Source: Fennellomyces sp. T-0311 (taxonomy: Eukaryota > Mucoromycota > Mucoromycetes > Mucorales > Lichtheimiaceae). Taken from it: a stretch of 64,000 bases of DNA. The notes under the pieces were generated by a model. It searched no databases. It was given only the letters and a program-made list of their open reading frames with translations, and was not told the origin of the DNA. Position numbers and translations under genes: made by a program. Below are positions 57,881-64,000 of the stretch, piece after piece (position 1 is the first letter of the stretch; the number at the start of each line of letters is the position of its first letter). The stretch is from the NCBI GenBank assembly GCA_025266875.1, contig JALLLT010000031.1:372001-436000 (forward strand). Direction: 5' to 3'.

Positions 57881-58065
57881 TGCTTAAAGTTATTTTGAAG
57901 TAAAAGAGTAAAACGGAACCGACGTGGGGTTGCAGTCAAAAAAATATTTTTTGTCGGCGTACCAAATTTTGACACAGTACATGTCATTAGCGGCTTTGCC
58001 CGGAAACATTAACGTTCATTGATAACCTCCTTCGTGTTACGAACAAATATACTGTGCTTTTTGAT
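57881..58065. promoter_or_regulatory. Bidirectional promoter between ARG1 and PhyH gene
   Basis: 185 bp between start codons (173 if the 58054 Met is used). No recognisable factor site can be claimed. Confidence 0.45.
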
Positions 58066-59053
58066 ATGGTTCCGGTGCATGCGACACCTTTGCTTAGCGA
58101 CAGTAATATTCATCAGTTCCATACAAAAGGATATACTATTATCCGGAACGGTAAGGCGGAGAACAAAGAGAAGACGCGATTTCTGAACAATGGGGTTTCA
58201 GCATTGTCACAGGATGAAGTGAATCTTTTGCACGACGAGGCAGATACATTGGCAAACTTTGTGCTATCGGAAGGATATGACTTGACAACCCAGCTTGGCT
58301 GTATTATAGGTAAAACGCTAAAATGCACGAAGGTCGAAAAAATCAAAGGCGTCTAAATTAGGAAAGAGCCTTTGACGTGTGGATTCCTTGATCCCGCTGA
58401 GTCGGAGGAATTCAAAACGGACAAGCAAGCATACATTTCAAGGCGTGATTCAATCATGGACTTGACCGAAAAACATGTCTCGACAATTGTCTTGGAAACA
58501 GTTGCCAAGTGGGCAGCAACGTTGCTAGGAAATGCTGACCACATTTTCTTGATGAACGAACAATATATCATTAAACCGCCGTATTCCGCGAAAAAGTCCC
58601 AGTTTGCGTGGCATCAGGTATAGGCTACATTTGTTTCGGTATTTTATTAAACGAGGATCAAAGGATTCGGATTATCTTGACATTCGCCTACAAAACCAGC
58701 CGACTGTGGCATGTTGGATCGCCCTTGATCCGGTAGATGAAGTAGGTTCAAACTGATGTCTGAGTACAGTTCTTAAGTTGACCTCCCATGGGAAGGAAAA
58801 TGGTACGATTGTGCTCTCGGATATGCAAAATCCAGGAAGGGAGCCCGCTAAGGTTGTGGTACCTGCGGGAAGCATTGTATTCATGTCAAATCAATTACGA
58901 CACAAAAGCACAGGAAATGCCAGTCATCTGTTCCGCCGTGTGTTTATGCCTCAATACTCGGTTAATCCTCTGTTATCTTTGGAATCCAATGAAGTTCGAG
59001 CTATTGGTTTAGCAATTAGATGCTCTTTTGATGATCAACACAACAATAAATAA
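58066..59053 (+). CDS. Phytanoyl-CoA dioxygenase (PhyH)-like Fe(II)/2-oxoglutarate enzyme
   Basis: Start at 58066 (MVPVHATPLLSD); an upstream Met at 58054 is in frame. Splicing joins YTIIRN to ALSQDEVNLLHDEAD (GTAAGG..TTTCAG), GCII to EPLTCGFLD (acceptor GAAAG), WHQ to DSDYLDIRL and VDE to ENGTIVLSD, each restoring the frame. The result is about 280 residues. The metal-binding H-x-D is seen in FAWHQDSDY; the distal His is in LRHKSTGN, and Arg for 2-oxoglutarate in HLFRRVFMPQYS. WIALDPVDE is typical of PhyH. The substrate could be a branched acyl-CoA or a small secondary metabolite; sequence does not decide. Confidence 0.85.
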
Positions 59054-59678
59054 AGCAAGCCAGTAACTGAGTGGCTATTTCATTTTTTCCAAATTGCCAT
59101 AGATTCTGTTCGAAATCAATAATTCTTCATCCCTATGAATAGGAAACTTAAATAAATGTACATAGAGCGCAACGAATCTTTGATTTTAGAGCCCATTCAC
59201 TTCTTCCATCCACTGTGATCTACTGTGGTGTATTGAATTTCCAGCTACGTATGTTCTCAGACTCAAAAATAGTGGTTGATGGCACCATCCGCAGGTATTG
59301 CTTCTGCTTTAACACTTGCTTGATATATTAATATCTCAGCATTTAGACACTGAAGCGCAGGTTGAACGCGTTGCCGCAGATGCGCTCTTTGTCAGGGAGA
59401 CCTCACTTGAGCTGCACGCGTGTGAGATAAGACGCACGGAAGGAGACAGCCATAGGCAATGCGAGTGGCGTGCTTTGCATTTGTTTTCATAGCATATGTA
59501 TGCCAATGCTGCTCCTGGCTTGGATGACACAATGACACAGATTTACTGTAATTGGCTGCAGCCTTCCCAAAGACAAACGCTTCCATTCGCTGAGGAATAT
59601 CCACAGCAACTCAGATTTTTAGAATTTACTGACGAAAAAAACAGACCTGTTCCCTTTGACATTCACACTTTTTAAAAC
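59054..59678. other. Intergenic, PhyH to Ubc4
   Basis: No exon recognised; the end is the Ubc4 promoter region (AACACTTTTTAAAACATG context). Confidence 0.45.
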
Positions 59679-60602
<924 letters not shown>

Positions 60603-60815
60603 CGGCATAGGATGTGTAACTATGGATTAAAGGTACGACAAGCAGCCAAAGATGCGACGTGGGCGACGTGGGCGACGTGAATTGACTCTTGCTTTATAGA
60701 TAACTTTTGCACTTGCTACTCTGCCATATTGTTCATTTGATGTTGTTCCTGAGCTGCGATGTCAGGCCTCCGCGCATGCATAGTATAAACTAGAAAAGGC
60801 CATAGAGTCGACAAT

Positions 60816-62090
60816 TCATTGCTGATCACACACCAGAATGCCAGGTGCGTACAATCCAGCGATCACCAGTTTGTGAGCGTCGTGATCAATCAGCGCGCTG
60901 GACGATGTAGGGTAAAAGTGCCCATCATCCGCAAAGAGCTCCTCCACGCTGGCACTAGGATCGCGCGTGTGCCACACTGAAACGAGGGAAGGTGAGGTGG
61001 TGACGCCACCGATTTTGTACACATACTGGAGTAGTTCGATGACCTTTGGATGGCCAGCGACAACAAGATCTCCGGTCTTTTGGTCGTAGTGGATGTTGTC
61101 AACACCCATGGGGAACGAGGCCTCGTCGACTTGCTGCAGCCGGACCGTGGATTCGTCAACGAGAATCTCATACTTCCGCACTGTCATCGTGTTTGTCTCA
61201 GCGAGGAAGAGGACAGACTTGTTATCACCCGACAAGCCGTTGGGGAACACGAGGCTACGAGCAACTGGATAGGCGGTTCCGGCCGGGGCATCGTAAAACA
61301 TGATGTTGCCAAGCGGGATACCGAGGACGGTCTCGGCCTTCTTCTTGATGCCGGTCACATAACCATGATCGTTGGTAAAGAAGAACGAGGGCGTTCCGTC
61401 GGGTGCATTGCGACCGTTCAGAACGTGGAGAGCGTTTGGGGTATAGATTTGAGGATGGCGGATGGTACGCAGATGCTCCAGGGTTGGAAGTCGGAATAGC
61501 TCAATGGATGCGGGTGCATGATGGTTCAAACTGATTACCATAAGAAGTGACGGGTCCACGAGTGCCATCCCAAGAGGATGAAAGTCGCCGAATGTTCCCA
61601 TCTTAGTAACAGCACCCTGGTTTTCACAGGAATTTGACGTGAGCCCCATTGCTTTGGTTTGGGGAAAAAAAGAACAAACGCGTACCTTGCTATAATCGAC
61701 TTGCCAGATACTGCCGGGTTCTTCTTCGGGCATCGGGTGATGAATATCCATCACCATGTTCACTTTGTCGCGCGCCGTATCGCATGCTGCGTAGATTATT
61801 CCTGGCCCTGCGAGAACAATGTCTTCGCAGTTACGAAAGTCGTCCGGACCTGAGTCGCAGCAGTGAATAGCATTCCCGACGGCACTGGTAACGCTCTGTT
61901 TTACCTTGAATGGTGTGACATTGATCAAGGCCTAATGGGGTGATTGTTCTGAATATGCCGAGAAGATCCACCAATCGACCTGCAAAGCAATGAGCCTCAT
62001 TGCATATGAGATTGCTGCGGAGGCGGTAAACTTACGAACATGGCCAGCGAATAAAGCAATGGCAGCTGCACCAAGGATGTATGGTTTCAT
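60816..62090 (-). CDS. Paraoxonase/arylesterase-like protein
   Basis: Six-bladed beta-propeller lactonase/esterase family. Start at 62090 (MKPYILGAAAIALFAGHVR), an uncleaved signal-anchor-like N-terminus as in PON enzymes. Introns join HVR to RLVDLLGIF, HTIQ to GPDDFRNCEDIVL and DYSK to GAVTKMGTF. Calcium/active-site landmarks: NCEDI (Glu/Asp pair), LNHHAPASIELFRL (catalytic-type His), FFTNDHGY (Asn/His), FPNGLSGDNKS, MGVDNIHYD and a closing HDAHKLVIAGLY. About 390 residues, slightly longer than PON1. It is expected to be an ER or secreted hydrolase of lactones or aryl esters. Convergent with Ubc4 (213 bp apart). Confidence 0.85.
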
Positions 62091-62549
62091 TGCCAAATGA
62101 AGGACGAAAAGAGAGCGGGCGTGTAACCTTCACCAGTTTCGGACGGACGTTGAGCAACGCGACTTTGCATAAGAGGATTGTTGATTCCCCGGCACTTTTT
62201 CTCGTTTTGTAACAATAGCTCCAGTAAAGCGTAAAATAAAAAAAACTTGCAAACAAACACTTTGACTCGTAGGTGTCCCAATGCACGCCGACAGCGCAAG
62301 GCCTTTGGCGGCATGTACGCTGCAAGTGCCATGGCGTGGTAGGGGAATGCGGTTGTGGGCTCCCCGCTGTCCCTGCGAGAGGGTTGCAGTCGATGGGTCG
62401 AACGCACTATCGACAACACGATCTGTTTCAAACAATATGAAAAGATATCACTTTCATTCCGAAACCCAAAGTGACAGTAATTTTCGAGCATCATCGAAAC
62501 CAACCCCCCGCTTCCCTTCCCCGCTTCCCTTTTTTTCTTTCCTTGAACC
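62091..62549. other. Divergent intergenic region, paraoxonase-like / Ca-ATPase
   Basis: 459 bp with a T/C-rich stretch (CTTCCCCGCTTCCCTTTTTTTC) before the ATPase start. No exon. Confidence 0.5.
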
Positions 62550-64000
62550 ATGCCAGATGATGAGGAGCGACAGCCGCTGCTGGCTTCCAGCAGTATGTTC
62601 AGCATTACACCCGAACAACTGATGGGGCTCGTCGATCCAAAAAACCCAGAGCTATTAAAGCAACTTGGCGGGATCGAATCTATCGCAGGCGCACTGCACG
62701 TTGATCCCACAACCGGCTTGTTTGAGGATATGGTGGATTTGCGACAAAAGGTCTTTGGCTACAACGAACTGCCAAAGGCAAGAACAAAAAGCTTTTGGCG
62801 GCTCTTCGTAATGGCGTACAACGACAAAACAATCAGTAAGACACAAGGAAGCCAGCAAAAAGCCGAGCAACTTTTCCTAACGAACGCGTAGTTCTGCTGA
62901 CTGTCGCAGCAATCGTATCTCTCGGCATCGGTATCGGACAGGATTATTCATCCAAACATCCGCTAGATCAACCGCGAATAGGATGGTAAGTTTCGTTTCT
63001 GTCTTCATGTAGCTCTTTTTGTTGAAAGGCTGAGCTTTAGGGTTGAAGGGACGGCTATCCTTGTTGCTGTACTTGCAGTGACGCTGACAAATGCAATCAA
63101 CGATTTCCAGAAAGAGCGTCAGTTCCAAAAACTGAATGCCAAAAAGAATGATAAAAAGGTCACGGTCATGCGCATGGGCCGGGAACAGCGTATCAACGCC
63201 CACGATCTTGTTGTGGGTGACATATTGATCGTGGAACCCGGCGATGTCGTCCTTGCCGATGGTCTTTACGCCTCGGGCTACAACTTGACATGCGATGAAT
63301 CATCAGCCACAGGCGAATCCGAAGCTGTCAAAAAACATCCAGCTGCCACCATGGATTCAGAAGACGACTGCTTTATCCTTTCCGGCTCAAAAGTCCTAGA
63401 AGGCGTCGGCCGAGTCCTTGTTACTGCCGTTGGAATGAATTCCTTTTATGGAAAGACCATGATGGCCCTGCGACGTGATCCAGATACAAGCCAACGACAA
63501 GAAAACACACCTCTCCAACTTAAATTGGATGTACTGGCTGAGCAGATTGCCAAATTTGGTATCGGTGCCTCTTTGCTCATGCTAGTTACGCTTACTATCA
63601 AGTACTTTGCCACGGCAGATCATCCGGATGGCGCTCAGGTGGCATCCACCCTAATCAACATTGTCATCCAAACTATTACCATCATCGTTGTGGCGGTACC
63701 CGAAGGTCTCCCCATGGCAGTTACCATGGCACTTGCCTTTGCGACAACTCAGATGCTCAAGGACAATAACTTGGTGCGCGTGTTAGCAGCTTGCGAAACG
63801 ATGGGCAATGCGACCACCATATGCACCGATAAAACCGGTACGTTGACGCAGAACCAGATGACTGTTGTCAAAGGTACGCTCGGGATGGAGCAATTTGCCA
63901 ATCCAGAAGCGCTTCAAGAATGGACAAAACGTATCGATGGAAGCGTCATTCGACTCTTTGTTGAGGGAGTTTCGGTCAATTCAACAGCATACGAAGACGG
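62550..64000 (+). CDS. PMC1: Plasma-membrane/vacuolar-type Ca2+-transporting P-type ATPase, 3' end cut by window
   Basis: Moves Ca2+ out of the cytosol (P2B type, like yeast Pmc1 and PMCA). ATG 62550 (MPDDEERQPLLAS); introns at 62833-62892 and 62986-63041. The N-terminus has LLKQLGGIESIAGALHVD and KVFGYNELPK, then helices M1/M2 (VAAIVSLGIGIG; VEGTAILVAVLAVTLTNAIND), the A domain with DESSATGESE (TGES at about 63308-63322), M4 VVAVPEGLPMAV and the phosphorylation site CTDKTGTLTQNQM (Asp at about 63828). The N domain and C-terminus lie beyond 64000. The motif set places it in P2B rather than SERCA, but any autoinhibitory segment cannot be judged from this part. Confidence 0.93.

Overview
The window is nuclear DNA of a filamentous fungus, most likely an early-diverging one (Mucoromycota, probably Mucorales). 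Genes are compact and split by many 45-80 nt introns with GTAAG/GTATG donors, CTAAY-like branch sites and TAG/CAG acceptors. The gene set is eukaryotic and fungal: DASH subunit Dad3, a Sho1 osmosensor, a Bur1/CDK9 kinase, Fmc1, complex I assembly factor NDUFAF2, Cox8/COX7C and a Ser-rich GPI-anchored protein. Genus cannot be fixed from sequence alone. Exon structures come from reading frames and splice signals; no transcript data were available.

Layout. 1-2.8 kb: DDB1/CPSF-A/SF3b130-like gene (minus, running off the left edge). 3.2-3.7 kb: decayed P450 fragment. 4.2-11.7 kb: dense genes, namely a PPR protein, an alpha/beta hydrolase divergent from acetoacetyl-CoA synthetase, two small proteins and class II fructose-bisphosphate aldolase. 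11.9-21.4 kb: a mobile-element and relic zone, with a relic of the fucosidase 5' region, a 5.1 kb CACTA/Tnp2-type DNA transposon (13092-18190) with matching terminal inverted repeats and two divergent ORFs, and a P450 N-terminal relic. 21.4-45.2 kb: GH29 fucosidase, Bur1/CDK9 kinase, methyltransferase, NDUFAF2, RPS29, Sho1, GPI protein, DUF606/YdcZ membrane protein, Fmc1, DDHD phospholipase, Dad3, BCKDH E1-alpha and a coiled-coil protein. 45.2-55.2 kb: AT-rich and gene-poor, holding one intact P450 and a 1.2 kb foldback transposon with 498-bp arms and a 9-bp target duplication. 55.2-64 kb: Cox8/COX7C, argininosuccinate synthase, a PhyH dioxygenase, Ubc4/5, a paraoxonase-like esterase and the 5' part of a PMCA-type Ca2+-ATPase.

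Functional threads. Mitochondrial functions recur (PPR protein, NDUFAF2, Fmc1, BCKDH E1-alpha, Cox8), but as in most fungal genomes the genes are not an operon. BCKDH and acetoacetyl-CoA synthetase both touch leucine/ketone-body carbon. Several pairs are head-to-head over fewer than 200 bp (hydrolase/AACS, ASS1/PhyH) or tail-to-tail over 5-32 bp.

Most interesting: (i) the apparently uninterrupted CACTA/Tnp2 element with a divergent coiled-coil, NLS-bearing partner that recalls the TnpA/TnpD division of plant En/Spm; (ii) the foldback element whose arms carry about nine TGAYGGTAR repeats; (iii) relics of P450 and fucosidase genes beside their intact relatives; (iv) an inverted duplication directly upstream of BCKDH E1-alpha.
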